NCBI GenBank assembly: GCA_007258455.2
Contig: VDFB02373365.1
Span: forward strand, 223,547,353-223,611,352
DNA from: Sequoia sempervirens
Lineage: Eukaryota > Streptophyta > Pinopsida > Cupressales > Cupressaceae
DNA length: 64,000 bases
Reading direction: 5' to 3'
Position 1 is the stretch's first letter. The number at the start of each line of letters is the position of its first letter. Positions 1 through 11,706 of the stretch are shown here, piece after piece. Below the pieces are notes generated by a model that saw nothing but the letters and a program-made list of their open reading frames with translations, was not told the DNA's origin and did no database searches. Made by a program: the position numbers and the translations under genes.

Positions 1-987
1 AAATTCGTTTTCACCAATTTTTTTGATAATGATATATGGGCCATAGCGAAGAGGATGAAGCTTCCTATCCGATCCTTGAAGATGCTCCTTTTGAAAATGT
101 AGCCACACCTTGTCCCCAACATGAAATTGATGAGGTCTATGTTGATCATGCCTATCCTTATACTTCTTATTGCTATGCTCCAAAATCACATGAACCTATT
201 GTTGTAGGTGTTTGATCTTATCAATGAATTCTATTACTTTGTCTAGCTCCTTCTCAACATTTAGTGGTATCTCAAGTTGTAGTATAGGTAATGCTATATC
301 CATAGGTGCCAATGGTTGATACCCTAGACAAACATCAAATGAATTGCGGCCTGTAGAATTATGGAGTGCATGGTTATAGATGTGTTGGACGTAGGGTAGG
401 ATCTCATCCCATGTGCAAGGATTATTTGAATGATACATTTGTAAGATGTGAATGGTCATTCGATTTACCACCTCTGTCTGTCCCTCTATTTGAGGATGAA
501 ATGTTGTAGACTTCATCAACTTCATGTCCATCTTAGCCCATAGTGAAGACCAAAAATTGTTGATGAATCTACTATCCCTTTCAGAAACAATTCTTTTTGG
601 TAAACCAAAATGAACCCAAACATTTTCAAAAAATAGCTTAGCAATATCTTCTATAGAAATCATCTTCTTACATGCCATCATGATAACCATTTTGGAAAAC
701 CTATCTACCACCACTTATACACAATCATGACCCTATCTGGTAGTTGGAAGCCCATACATAAAATCCATTGAAGCTGATTGACATGGTTTATCAGGCACAT
801 GTAGTGGCAAGTATAGGCCTAGTTTATGATTTGTAGGCTTTACAATTACACAAGTTGCACAAGCTTGAATATATGAAATGACATCATGTTTCATTTTTGG
901 CCAATAGAAGTATTTTTGAAGGAAAATAGTGGTCTTTCTGATGCCAAAATGAACTACAACACGATTGTAGTTTTCCTCCCATATCAT
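1..987 (-). pseudogene. gypsy-1 integrase, broken
   Basis: Integrase inserts the cDNA of the element into the host genome. Reading leftward, a zinc-binding H2C2 region lies at about 733-987 (HFGIRKTT, YFYWPKM, then CATC). It is followed by SMDFMYGLP with the first catalytic Asp. The core at 196-714 has VVDRFSK, SERDSRF with the second Asp, and GQTEVVNR with the catalytic Glu. A stop separates the zinc-binding part from the core at about 720. The C-terminal part at 1-195 (VWLHFQKEH, LHPLRYGPY) is the GPY/F module. The protein continues past the window start. Confidence 0.85.
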
Positions 988-999
988 ATTTTTGCGTTC

Positions 1000-1440
1000 T
1001 TATGTGGGAACACATATGTGACCAATGTGAAAAAGCATTCCATCTTGCAAGTGAAATTCAAGGACACACTTTCCGTCTATGATTTTTTTGTAAATTTCAA
1101 CAAAGTCAGGATCATTACCATATAATTGGGCCCAAGTTGTTGTTTGATGACCACATGAATCCAATATCATTTTCAATGTTGCAATTGGAGGCCTACTCAA
1201 ACAATCTTCCACTTTGTTATTGTTCCCCTTCTTATGATGAATGTTGAGGTGAAATTGTTGTAGATAAGCATACCACCTTTGATTTTTATTGTTTTACAAC
1301 TTCCCTTGTGTTTGCAAAAATTGAAGGGGTTTGTGATTTGTATGTATAACAGTCTCCTTTCCCAATATGTAATGCTTTCATTCTTTGCAAGCCTGAATGA
1401 TGGCATATAACTCCTTACATATGTGGGGTATCTACTCACA
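1000..1440 (-). pseudogene. gypsy-1 RNase H C-terminal part and linker, broken
   Basis: The minus strand encodes HYILGKETVIHTNHKPLQFL across stops and a frame change. This matches the Ty3-type RNase H segment that carries a catalytic Asp (here changed to Asn in HTNHKPL). QRWYAYLQQFHLNIHHKKGN and VEDCLSRPP follow, then the tether to integrase (YGNDPDF, FHLQDGMLFHIGHICVP). It degrades the RNA strand of the hybrid during reverse transcription. At least one Trp-to-stop change is visible. Confidence 0.75.
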
Positions 1441-1679
1441 ATATCAAAAAAATTCTCAATATGGTAGGCAACCAGATGTCAATGTTGCATGAGTACATGG
1501 CTAAGGCATACTTAGATGCATCTATTTCTATTTCAAAGGATTGTTGCAAGTTTGGAAGGGCCAAAAATGGTGCTAAGCATAGTATTTGCTTCAATTCCAC
1601 AAATTCCTATTGCTTTGCATTTGTTCAATTAAAATTTTCTTGTGCTCCACCCCTTAATGAATAATTTTAAAGATGCCAT

Positions 1680-2540
1680 GCCAAATGTGAGAAACCAAGA
1701 AAAAACCTATGATAGAGGTTTGCCAAACCCAAGAAACTATGAAGCTCTGTAAAATTTTTAGGAGATGCCTAATCTTTGATAATTTGAATCTTTTCTAGAC
1801 CAACCTGAAAACCATCACTGTCAATAATGTACCCCAAGTATTGAATGCTTTGCATACCAAAGGAACACTTTTCTATGTTGACATAGAGTTTGTGTTGTTG
1901 CAGAGTTGAAAGCACTTGTTCAACATGCTACAAATGCTCAATCTAATTTTTGCTAAAGATGAGTATGTCATCCAAATAAAAAAACACAAAAGAATAAATG
2001 AATGGCATGAGCACATCATTCATCATCCTCATGAAAGTGGTAGGAATGTTGGTTAGCCCAAAAGGCATGACCAACCATTTAAACAAACCTTCCTTAGATT
2101 TAAAAGCAATCTTCCACACATCTGATGGAACAATTGTTACTTGGTGATACCCAAACTTCAAGTCAATCTTGGTGAAGAACTTAGCTCCTCTAAGTTGGTC
2201 CAAGAGATCATCAATATAAGGAATTGGATATATATTTTTTAAAGTGATTTTATTTAATACCCGATAATCAACATAGAGTCACCATGTCCCATCTTTCTTT
2301 TTATCAAGAACAATTGGGCTACCACATGGTGAAGCACTTGGAAAAATGTGTCCTTTCTGAATTAGATCTTGAATATCTCTCTTGATTTCACCATTTTCCA
2401 AGACTGAGCTCCTATATACTAGCTCATTTGGTAATGGTGTCCTTGGCACTAAATCAATAGAATGCTTGACTTGACAATGCATTAGAACCCCTATTGATGA
2501 ATTAAACACATTATGATATTGTTTCAAGATTTTATCCATT
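1680..2540 (-). pseudogene. gypsy-1 reverse transcriptase, broken
   Basis: Reverse transcriptase copies element RNA into DNA. The N-terminal half (2279-2539) has SPCGSPIVLDKKKDGTW. The centre (1943-2203) has [19 protein letters not shown], then [12 protein letters not shown], and the active-site box as [13 protein letters not shown], where Leu replaces the usual Val but both Asp are present. The thumb and connection region continues to about 1680 (FGMQSIQYLGYI-like, with stops). Stops and a short gap between the two halves show decay. Confidence 0.85.
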
Positions 2541-2559
2541 TTATTTTGTTTATTTTATA

Positions 2560-3065
2560 TTGTGGCCACTTTAGCATGTCTATTGAGAACACCTAATTTT
2601 GTTTCCTCAAAATGAACCATGATTAGTACAAAAACTCCAATTTGAGCAATCAAACCTCTACATTGTTTAGCACTAAATCAAAGATGCATATTTTTTTGGA
2701 CATACCTTTGGTATATGATAATTTTGTTCACCAATCTTGATTGTGAGGCTTCATGATTTGGAATCATATACACCATGATGTTGAACATGTATGGCTTCCC
2801 CAACATGACATCACATACATCCAAAGGTGCTACATCAAAAATTATTTCACCCTTGAATGGTTTTATTGAATATGATAGATGACACTATTTATTTACTTGA
2901 ATATCTCACCCTTGGATTACCCATCCCATGAATTATAGTTGCAGATGTTTTGTTGTTTTTAGATTTAGTCTTTTGACTATCTCAATAGAAATTAAATTTT
3001 TCTAGCTACCACTCTACAATAAAATGTAGAGCCTTCTCATCGACCCACATTTATGAATGGAACAA
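2560..3065 (-). pseudogene. gypsy-1 protease remnant and linker to RT
   Basis: A retropepsin cleaves the Gag-Pol polyprotein. The minus strand at about 2770-2870 encodes FDVAPLDVCDVMLGKPYMFN, which resembles the C-terminal part of gypsy proteases (usually D-x-x-LG-x-x-W/Y). The N-terminal active-site Asp motif was not found in clear frame. The call rests on position between gag and RT and on this one motif. Confidence 0.5.
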
Positions 3066-4170
3066 CTATTCTTGATCCTCACGAGGCAATATTTTAGTAG
3101 TTGCAACTCTGGCATATGGGTGTACCTCTATGATCTGTTCATTATCATTTTGTTCAAAAGAGTTTGTTGGTAATGGTTTAGGATCAACTTCCTCTCCATA
3201 TGTCTTTGTCATCAGTTTCTTGATGGTTTGATAATACTTGGTGTTATGAAATGCACTCTTATGTATTTTACACCACATGCATGTATCCCATTGCATTTTC
3301 TTAGCACCCTATTTCTTCTTTGTCGTTGGTGAATTTGAGGGACATTCCTTGGCCACTTGCTTTCTTGCAAATTTATTGCTACCTTCGCCCTTTGATTTAT
3401 TATTTACAAAATAATCTTTATACCCTTTTAATTTTAATTTTTCTTCAATTTTTGTGGCATATTTGAAAACACTCACTAATGTATTAATATTCAAAAAATT
3501 CATCAGTCTGAATATGTCTATGAATTCCACTATGATACTTCAACATTCGATGCTTCTCAAAATTTTCAATGCCAAGTTTTTATGATAGCACATAGAAGGT
3601 ATTGGTGTAATCTTGAATATATTGATCTTTCTTTTGTCGAAGCAATTGCCACTGCATATAATTTTATTCATAAGTAACATCAAGAAAGTATTCTTCTTTG
3701 ATGTACAAAAATTCTCCCCATGTGGGTTTTTTATTAAAGTCTGCCTCCAATTCTTGTCCAATGGGTATTTCTTTATCTGATACTTTAATTTCCCACGCTC
3801 GTTTCACATGGTTCTTAGCTTTGAGGGAAAATATTATTTTATCCATATCTAAGAAATGATTCATAGAGAAGTATCCTTCTAGTTTGAACAACCAATCATC
3901 AACATCAACATCAAATTTTCCTTCAAAATTTGGGATATCAAAATTTACTTGCACCTTGAAAGGGGTGTGTCCACAAAATGGTATTTCTACCTTATTTGGT
4001 TGTTGGTTACCTTTGTTCTATCAGAATAGACGTGCAGATTTATTCATCATTTCTTCTCATTGCTTATTCAAATCTTCTTCCACCATCATATTGATAGGGT
4101 CTGATGAGTCACCTTGTTCTTTTTCCATCTTTGGTTGTGTCCATCTCAAAGGAGGAAAATTTGACATTTT
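3066..4170 (-). pseudogene. gypsy-1 gag, broken
   Basis: Gag packages the element RNA. The core at 3664-3954 has FDIPNFEGKFDVDVDDWLFK followed by LEGYFSMNHF, the typical start of Retrotrans_gag (a Trp, then L-E-x-Y-F). The continuation at 3309-3530 and 3540-3661 is frameshifted. A Cys/His segment at about 3200-3296 (CMWCKIHKSAFHNTKYY) sits where a zinc knuckle is expected. A probable N-terminus near 4168 reads MSNFPPLRW. Confidence 0.75.
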
Positions 4171-4185
4171 ATGTTTTTAATCCTA

Positions 4186-4199
4186 ATCTATGATAGCCT
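4186..4199 (-). other. possible degenerate primer binding site and LTR edge of gypsy-1
   Basis: On the plus strand CTATGATAGCC at 4188-4198 resembles GCTCTGATACCA, the reverse complement of the common plant PBS for initiator tRNA-Met. It is followed at once by TG, where the 5' LTR should begin. It lies about 20 bp upstream of the putative gag start. The match is imperfect and the distal LTR end was not found, so this is tentative. Confidence 0.3.
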
Positions 4200-5480
4200 G
4201 ACCTTGTGTGATCTATAATTTAGGAGCATTTCAACTTTGATAATACTAATCCTAATTATGAAACCAGAGATAATAATAGGCATGTAACATGTAGTACTGT
4301 GAAAGTTTTATAGATAACAACAAACTTGAAAAGAGATGTATGCAACTCCAAAACTAAATCATTTACATTCAAAACTAAAATTTGTGCATTGCAAGAAGAA
4401 TTCAAACAGTCTCTACATTGTTTGGAATTCAAAATTGAAAATTTGGAACAATAAAACATAAAAATTTCAAAAACCATGTATTTTTCTACCCCAACTTCAT
4501 GGGGTCATAACTCCTAGCCCAATGATCGTAATATGAACTTCTATACCTCATTAGAAAGGTCATGAAGATATCTAGTTTTAGTCCCTTAAATCCAATGCTT
4601 ATATTATTCCATTTAAGGGACCAACGACAGTATCAACCCCAAATTATGCTCTAAAGACCTTTGAAAATGTGATTTACTAAAATGTAGAAAATACCAAAAA
4701 AATTGAATTTTCATTATTTTCCATCTTTGCTTGAGCTAACACCTCTAGATCACCCCTGGACTATTCTAGATCACATAGCCAAGTACTTGATTCCAAGTCC
4801 TATGCTCCACCATCAAATAATGTGAGAAAAATTAGAGTGCCCCATGTAGGAGGTGGAATCATCAACCTTCAAGAAGCATCCAATAGAATTGCCTATAGAT
4901 TTGTACCATGAAACCTCCCAAAATTGGAGAGAGATATGTAAAAACTACCCCTCGATTTTTTTTTTTAATTCAATCAATAATAATTACCAACTTAATCAAC
5001 TATGCATTTTCCATCTAGCTTAGAAGTTATGACTTCATAATTTCTCCAATAATCATGGTGACAACAAATCCATCCGACTACTTATGCTTAGAATCAAACA
5101 TGGTAAGATCCTAATAGTAGGGCCATTCCTAGATCCAGGCCTAAACCATAGGGTTCATTTGTGATGACCCTACCTACATATCCCATTTTTTAGAACTAGA
5201 GGCTTCATAGTTCAAACACTTTGATGTTAGAGAGAGTTCATCCTCTCCTCTTGTGTGATATATTTGATCTATCTTTGAATCATGACTATTAATTAATCTT
5301 ATGATTTTAAACTAGTCTAGTTACACTATAATGATAACAACATGTCTAGTCAAGTGTTGGTTCCACACCAACCAATACTAATTATTAGTGTAAAAGTACA
5401 CGAATTCACACGTGGGTCATATCATTCCATAATCCCAAGTTCACACAATGATTAGATCAAGCATACACCACTTATACATA
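4200..5480. other. gene-free stretch, probably gypsy-1 5' LTR plus unclassified repeat
   Basis: There is no coding frame with recognisable similarity. By position the left part should be the 5' LTR of the minus-strand chromovirus, but no second LTR copy exists in the window to define its ends. The text is AT-rich with short homopolymers (T-run at about 4960). Confidence 0.3.
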
Positions 5481-5646
5481 GGGTAACTAGTTCATACACA
5501 TTATAAGTACAATAAGGACTAGCTCACACAAACAAGTCCACTAGCGACTAGCTCATTCACACATCAAAAGTACAATAGTGATTTGCTCATACATATGTCA
5601 CATGGACAATAGTAACTAGCTCAAGAATACACCGCATATATCTAGT
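5481..5646. repeat. degenerate tandem repeat, about 34-bp unit, about 5 copies
   Basis: Successive units carry a core like GTAACTAGCTCA followed by ACACAT and AAGTACAATA. Cores start near 5483, 5517, 5547, 5580 and 5614. Units differ by several substitutions and small indels. Such arrays are common in LTR U3 regions, which fits the surrounding LTR-like DNA, but the parent element is unknown. Confidence 0.55.
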
Positions 5647-7330
5647 GTAAATGATCCACACATACATCAATGTTTACATAGAGAGCAATTGACACCATGG
5701 AAGTGGATGCATCCTACTATACACATTGTCCCACTAGTTGGTTTACTAACACACGAGCTTGTAAGAATATATCATCTAGGATTTTTTTTTGGTGCATCCC
5801 ATACTACACTATGGGTCCCATCCTTTTCCTAATTCACTACCATCTATGATGACAATCAAGCATCCCATACTACGTGATTTGACCCTTAATACCCATCTTT
5901 TATATCTGATCAGAGAGATCCTATATGTGCATCCTGTTGAAATCCATGGTTTATTTTGATGTTCTAAGGTTTTTGAGGTTTTGAAATTCCTCAATTATAT
6001 TGAAGTTGGGGTTTTGAATCTATAAGATAGGGATAAAGCCCTCATAAAACCCTAACATCCCTTTACCTTAGTCATTCCTTCTATTTTTGTGTTGACTTGC
6101 TCCAGCTAGTTCTCAGTCATCTTAGTTATGACCTTATGTATATGTCATCATATGTTTATCAAACCCTTGCTTCCATTTCACTATTTGAGCTTGCACATCT
6201 AAATATGTTCAAATTTGGCTAAAGTCAAAAAATTGTCAATCTTTTGGCCAATGGTGCTAACTTTTTTGATTTTTTCATGAGTTCTGTAACTTTGCTGGCC
6301 TTCGATGAAGTTATCAAAACTTCATATTTCACCAATTGTAGCATTAGAAGGGTAATGGGTTTAGGCTTCATCGGTATTTTGACAATTTCTCTGAACCCCT
6401 TTGGTCATCGACAAGGCTTTTAGAACCTCTATCGGTGCCGACATACGTTTCCTTACCTTTTCTTTTGTCAACAAATACATCCATTGCCTTGTTTAAAGTA
6501 TCATGCACACATATGCCTAGGTATGGTCCCCTCTTGTTAAAAACTTATTACACATGTGCAAAATTATTAATGTGTTCGTTCATTGTGCCATCCATTTGCA
6601 TCACATTTTGGTTCCTAGCAGCATGGGGTGAAGATGTGATGTGCGATGTTCAATGATCAATGACTTAGGATAGACAACGGTGATTTGACGGTCATCAAAG
6701 TGTTCCTGTATATCATATTTATGTTTGTCAAGATTATATAGCTTTGAGCAATGTGTTATGGATGTCTTCATTGCATGAATCCTTCACATAACAAATTGAA
6801 CTCTTTAGTGTTTAAATAAAAGCATGATGTGCACTAAAAATCCAGATTAGGACACGTGGTCACATCTTCTTTCATCTCTTGGCTCCAAGGCATGACGATT
6901 ATGGTTCAAATACATAACAAGAGAAATGCAATACAAGATGAGTAATGGGGAAGTATATACCAGGGGAATATCCCATGAAGACAAGTGTCCTTTTCTCATT
7001 GAACATCACTAGTGTTTGGTGCATCATGACTTTACCTTGCTATGCCTGGGGCCTCTTTATGATGCGTGATGGTGAGATCAGATGGTGGAAAGTGAAGGAA
7101 CCAATATAATGGTCAATGCATACTTGCTTCACATAGATGTTGTGAAGCAAAAGTTTTGAATCAGATTTGTCACATGTGATGAAGGTGATGGTGGGTCTAG
7201 GTTTGGGGATGTGATGGGGCGATATTGTGACAAGTGTCTGAGGTAGGAGGTGGCATGTTCTAGTTGCATCACACATGTAACTCACATTGCAGTTGTGAAT
7301 TACGCTATGCTAGGGTTATTTGCGATGGTC
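5647..7330. other. gene-free stretch, nothing identified
   Basis: Open frames here (for example 6435-6656 plus and 7040-7285 minus) are short and match no family I know. I see no terminal repeats, tRNA-like sequence or domain motifs. Confidence 0.4.
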
Positions 7331-8145
7331 ACATTGTTGAATGAACAAGACAACTAAGAATGGAGGGTGAATCAGTTGTAGTAAATTAAAACATCAAAAC
7401 CCTCAATAGTAATTAGATCCACATGCATTCAATAAACCCTTATTCTGTTAAAGTGATTAATCATGAAATGTAGATAACAAAAAATGAAACAACACCACAC
7501 ACAAGAGAACACCAAATTTACATGGAAAACCCAATGAGGGAAAAACCATAGTGAGGATTAGCTCACAATATAAGTGATTGCAAAACTAGTATAAGGGTTC
7601 ACTACTAGAATATGACACATTCTCCAAAAGGGCTCACTGCCATAGAAAAAAATGCAAAAAGATAGAAGAAATTTTTTACACAAAGAAAAACTTCTCAATG
7701 CAACAAGAAATCCAACACAAATGCTCCAACACTTTGTAGCCTTGTTTGAAAGATTGTGGACACCTTTAGCTCACTGCATTCAAAAGTCCAATACTTTGAA
7801 GTTCACATTGCTATACTCAAATTCACATCACACACATCACTTGCATTTATCTCACATATATCTTGCTTCTCTCTTGAATCTCACAACATTACCACTCTTA
7901 TTTATATCAATCTCAACCTTGAAAACCTTCTCCAAGGTTAGAAATTATCTATTATACTTACAAATTCAAATTAGCTCAGCACAAAACATTCCTGCAATGG
8001 ATAGGAATGAAAGTGGACCAAAACGAAACTTAACTGGGACTCAAATTAAATCTCACACACCATGCTACACTTTCATTAGTACTTGAACATGTTTGAATGT
8101 AGTGTATACACTAGGTCAACCGCTACCCATGAAAACACATTAAAC
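7330..8145. repeat. LTR/TRIM-like repeat remnant
   Basis: This stretch is A/C-rich with no domain-bearing frame. At about 7518-7550 it has TTTACATGGAAAACCC followed by AATGAGGGAAAAACC, a motif that recurs in plant LTR-type repeats and also in this window at about 28588 (TTTACGTGGGGAAAACCC). The 144-codon frame at 7652-8086 has no recognisable content and I treat it as chance. The right side is cut by the assembly gap. Confidence 0.4.
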
Positions 8146-8245
8146 NNNNNNNNNNNNNNNNNNNNNNNNNNNNNNNNNNNNNNNNNNNNNNNNNNNNNNN
8201 NNNNNNNNNNNNNNNNNNNNNNNNNNNNNNNNNNNNNNNNNNNNN
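8146..8245. other. assembly gap, 100 N
   Basis: Exactly 100 undetermined bases, the usual placeholder for a gap of unknown size. It lies where the 3' end of the hAT element and its second subterminal array should be, so the true missing length may be larger and the adjacency of the two sides is not guaranteed. Confidence 0.98.
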
Positions 8246-8493
8246 AAAACAAGAACAAATTAATGAATTTAGAGAACATAAGAGCCTAATTTGATTATCA
8301 AACACTCATAATTCAAAGATTACACATGTCATATGATCATCAAACACTCAATAATTGAAATTTAATCATTCATAATTTTATAGTCATCAAATACTCATAG
8401 TTTCAAATTTCAATGTATAACAACATCATAAGTTTATAAATGTTTACATATAATCATGTCAAAAAGAAGAAAACATTAATAACCACATGTTGT
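8246..8493 (-). other. hAT 3' untranslated/subterminal region
   Basis: This AT-rich DNA lies downstream of the transposase stop codon on the minus strand. It holds several spaced copies of ATCAAACACTCA / ATCAAATACTCA (about 8298, 8339 and 8387), which may be short subterminal repeats. The TIR itself is not visible and would be in the gap. Confidence 0.4.
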
Positions 8494-11052
8494 CTACATC
8501 TTCCTCCTTCCCCTCCCAATGGTAGCCAATTTTGAAGGCCTAGAACTAGAAGGTGCCCGTGCTATAGTATCCAAATGAGGACTAGGAGATCGAGAAGGGG
8601 AAACATGATATTCAAATGTGTCTTCGTCGTCCTCCATGGCATCCAATCTTGCTGCTTCTTCTTCTGCTGCTACTCTCTCTAATTCAACAAGATCCTCATC
8701 AGTAAGTAAGACATCAGCCTCATCATTTTGTTCATTAATAGTCCATTCACCATATGGATCAATGTCATCCAAGTTGATGGACTCGTGTGAAACACCCTCC
8801 ACCTTTCTAGTTCGAAGGCGAAGGTTGTACCAAACAAAAACTAAATCATTTAAGTGTTGCTGAGTCAACCTGTTTCTCTTCTTTGTGTGAATGTTCTCAA
8901 ATAGACTCCAATTGCGTTCACACCCAGAAGCACTGCATGGCTGCGACAAGACACGTATGGCTAGCTTTTGAAGATTTGGTGTGTTAGCACCATAGTTTTC
9001 CCACCATAGATCTACAAAAACATGTTTAAAAAATATAAGTATTAAGAAATAAGAATAAAGTAAAAAATCTATATGTAAGAATCAAGTTTCTAATTTCATT
9101 TTTTACCTGGTTGCTATTTTCCTCTTCTTTCAATTGCTTGTTGGGAGGAAAAGAGTCTCCCCTCTGCACCCTTTAAAACCTTGAATAGATAAAAGAAAAA
9201 GTAAATCAAATATAGAAAATTCATAGATAGTCAAGGCTCAACATTGCAATTTCATAAATAAGATATAACAAATCTCACCTCCAACTCATCAAGCACCTTA
9301 TCTCTCAGCTCATGATCAGGCACCATCCTATCAATGCATGTGACAAGACCATCCATGACCTCCTCATCCGCCTTAAATGTTTCTGAGAAGTAGAACTTCG
9401 GATTCAAGAAGTAGGCAAAGGCATGAATCGGCTGGTAGAGTTGGTGTGTCCATCTTCGATCAATGATGCGCCATATGATTTCATATTTCCTTTTGTTGCC
9501 ACCATAGTAATGTGATATGGTCTCTTTGGCCCTATCCATGGCCTCATAGATGAAACCCATTGGCATGCCATCTCCATCCACCATACGAAGAACCCTCACC
9601 AAAGGTTTTGTCACCTAAAAAAATAAAAACAAATGTTAAATTATAACAAAATTAACCCCTCAAAAAATAAAAACAGCAAATAGATTATCAGGTATAATTT
9701 TTTTTTGTGTGATTGCTACTTACCCCCATCAACTCCTCTCCATTTTTGATGAATGTCTCATCAAAAACTATGGCAACAATCCTCTCCACTTTAGGCTTCT
9801 TGTAAAATGAGAACCCCTTCCAAGCATCGGACACGAACATTTGCTTGAGATGACCAACGGCACCAAGAATGCTTTGCAATGTGAGGAAGTGGCTAGCGAA
9901 TCGTGTCACTCCAGGTCGCACAAGGTCCTTGCCATTTGTGAATTTCCTCATCAAAGAAAGCACCCAAGTATGGTTGTAGATAAATTTTGTAACATTTTTT
10001 GCATCTTCAACCACTCTTTTGACCCATGAAATCTTCCCAATGTTCTCTAGCAATAGGTCCAAGCAATGTGTATTACATGGAGACCATACAATTGTGGGAT
10101 ACCTCTCCATAAGTAGTCTACCTGCAGCTACATAAGCAGCTGCGTTGTCCGTGATGATTTGGACAACATTATCAACTCCAACCTCTTGGACCACCTCATC
10201 TAATAGATTGCATAAAGTCTCAGCATTTTTGATTTCATGGGAGGCATCCATTGATTTTAGGAACACCAATCCACCATTAGAGGACACTAAAAAGTTAAGA
10301 AGAGTTCTATTTCGTCCATCTGTCCACCCATCAGATAAAATGCTGCAACCTTTTCTTCTCCAAAATTTCTTTTGCTCATCAACCACAAGCCGTGTATTCT
10401 TTACGGCTTCCTCTAGCAATGGCCCACTCAAATCTCTAGATGATGGGGTCTTAAACCCCTTTCCTACAACTGTAAGGGCGTTCACCAAACCTTCCCAATA
10501 TGGGCTGTTTGCAACATTGAAAGGTAGATTATTGTAGTACCAAAAGTTTGCAGCAGCCATCCTAGCTTCATGATGCTTTTCCTTATTCCAACCGGTACCT
10601 TCAAGTGAAGGTTGTGCTTCTGGAACATTACGTGGAATAAAATAATTTGGTCCTGATGAAGGACCCTGGTCAGCACTAGCAGTAGAAAAGGAACCATCAG
10701 GACTCTCACCAAAAGATGAATGTGGAGCACGAAAGCTTGGACTTGCAACACCACGGGATTGGGATCCACTCATCGCAGCTGCTAGGGCATCCTTTGTTTT
10801 TTGTCTTTCATCTTTTTTCATCTCATAGTCAACAAGAAGGGCCTTCATCTCTCTAATAATCTCAGGAGTAGCTTTCTTGCATCCCTCTACATTTTGCCCA
10901 AGTATTCTAGCAAGGTGGTATTTTAATCTGTTTATTCCTCCTATCATCCATTTATCACATTCAGTACATGTCACTTCACCTTTTTTATCTCCTGGAATTC
11001 CATACTTCCATGCAGGGTCTCTTTTATTTCCCCTTGGATTTGAAGATGGCAT
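8494..11052 (-). pseudogene. hAT superfamily transposase, four exons, one nonsense codon
   Basis: A cut-and-paste DNA transposase. I infer exons 11052-9724, 9614-9279, 9179-9107 and 9011-8494. Introns start GTAAGT, GTGAGA and GTAAAA, end in AG, and keep phase, giving about 751 codons, normal for this family. Exon 1 starts MPSSNPRG and has a BED zinc finger (CTECDKWMIGGINRLKYHLA), then a DUF659-type core: LSDGWTDGRNRTLLNFL and IITDNAAAYVAAG with candidate catalytic Asp residues, then SPCNTHCLDLL. Exon 2 has the IIDRRWTHQLYQPIHAFAYF segment. Exon 4 has WWENYGAN and the hATC dimerisation motif SASGCERNWSLFENIHTKKR, then an acidic tail. The only clear lesion is TAG at 9116-9114 in exon 3, probably from CAG. 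Confidence 0.88.
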
Positions 11053-11446
11053 TGCTGGAAGTTCAACATGGAAAACAAAAAAAAAATCAGTTAGGGTTTG
11101 CTAAAAAATCAGCAAATGAATATGATTCAAAGTTTCAAAGTTCAAACAATTGCAAAAAAAATAGAATGCAAAACCAAGCTAGAAATTGTAGGAATTAGGG
11201 TATTAAAGAAAATAGAAAAAAAATTGGCAGCATTTCCCCTTATTTCTCTTGAATTTTTTGATTTTGAATGAAAGAAAATTAAAAAAAAGAAGTGTTAGAT
11301 CACTTACCTGACTCTATTTTGATCCTTTTAGCTCGTTCTCTTGGCTTCAATCAGCTCCAAATCAATTTGCAGACTTGTATTGGCAACCTAGACTGTGAAA
11401 ATGAAAAAAAAAAGAAGGCATTTTTATGTTTTATGCTGTCCCAGCC
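11053..11446 (-). promoter_or_regulatory. hAT 5' leader/promoter region
   Basis: Noncoding AT-rich DNA between the transposase ATG and the GC-rich array. It holds several A-runs but no clear TATA box that I would commit to. The transposase promoter should lie here. Confidence 0.35.
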
Positions 11447-11706
11447 GTGCAGGAGAGTCCTGGCTCGGGAGTCCCGAGTCCAAGCTCAGGACTCGGACGA
11501 GTCTTGAGCTCGGACTCGGGACTCCCGAGCCAGGACTCTTCTGGACTCGACTCCCGAGTCCGTGGCGAGTTGAGTCCTGAGCTCGGACTCGGGAGTCCCG
11601 AGCCAGGACTCTCCTGGACTCGACTCCCGAGTTCGTGGCGAGTCGACTCGGGAGGACGGAGGACTCGCGAGTCCGCGACGAGTCCGCAGAGTCCTCAAGA
11701 GTCTGC
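11447..11706. repeat. GC-rich palindromic GAGTC/GACTC array
   Basis: The array is packed with GAGTC, GACTC and CTCGGG motifs on both strands. A 73-bp unit starting GAGCTCGGACTCGGGA occurs at 11506-11578 and again at 11579-11651 with few changes. A stretch at 11450-11479 (CAGGAGAGTCCTGGCTCGGG) is the inverted form of the segment at about 11591-11621, so a long hairpin can form. It sits just outside the hAT transposase and is best read as that element's subterminal repeat region, where transposase would bind. The frames through it on both strands are artefacts of the repeat. Confidence 0.75.

Larger units (their letters stand above)
1..4200 (-). mobile_element. Ty3/gypsy chromovirus-like element, 3' end cut by the window
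   Basis: From about 4170 leftward on the minus strand, segments appear in the order gag, protease remnant, reverse transcriptase, RNase H, integrase, the Ty3/gypsy order. The integrase C-terminus at 1-195 reads like a GPY/F module (PLRYGPYIIIKKIG), which together with the pol sequence style suggests the chromovirus branch. A chromodomain, if present, and the 3' LTR would lie left of base 1. Many stops and frameshifts show that it is dead. Lineage below chromovirus is not assigned. Confidence 0.85.
8494..11706 (-). mobile_element. hAT DNA transposon (right end approximate, left end in the gap)
   Basis: The transposase gene and the GAGTC/GACTC array upstream of it appear to form one element inserted into the gag of a gypsy element. 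The gag frame is readable on the right (HRLQTLED near 11700) and then runs into the array. The left TIR and the 8-bp target duplication expected for hAT cannot be checked because of the gap. No continuation of that gypsy element is seen left of the gap. Confidence 0.6.
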
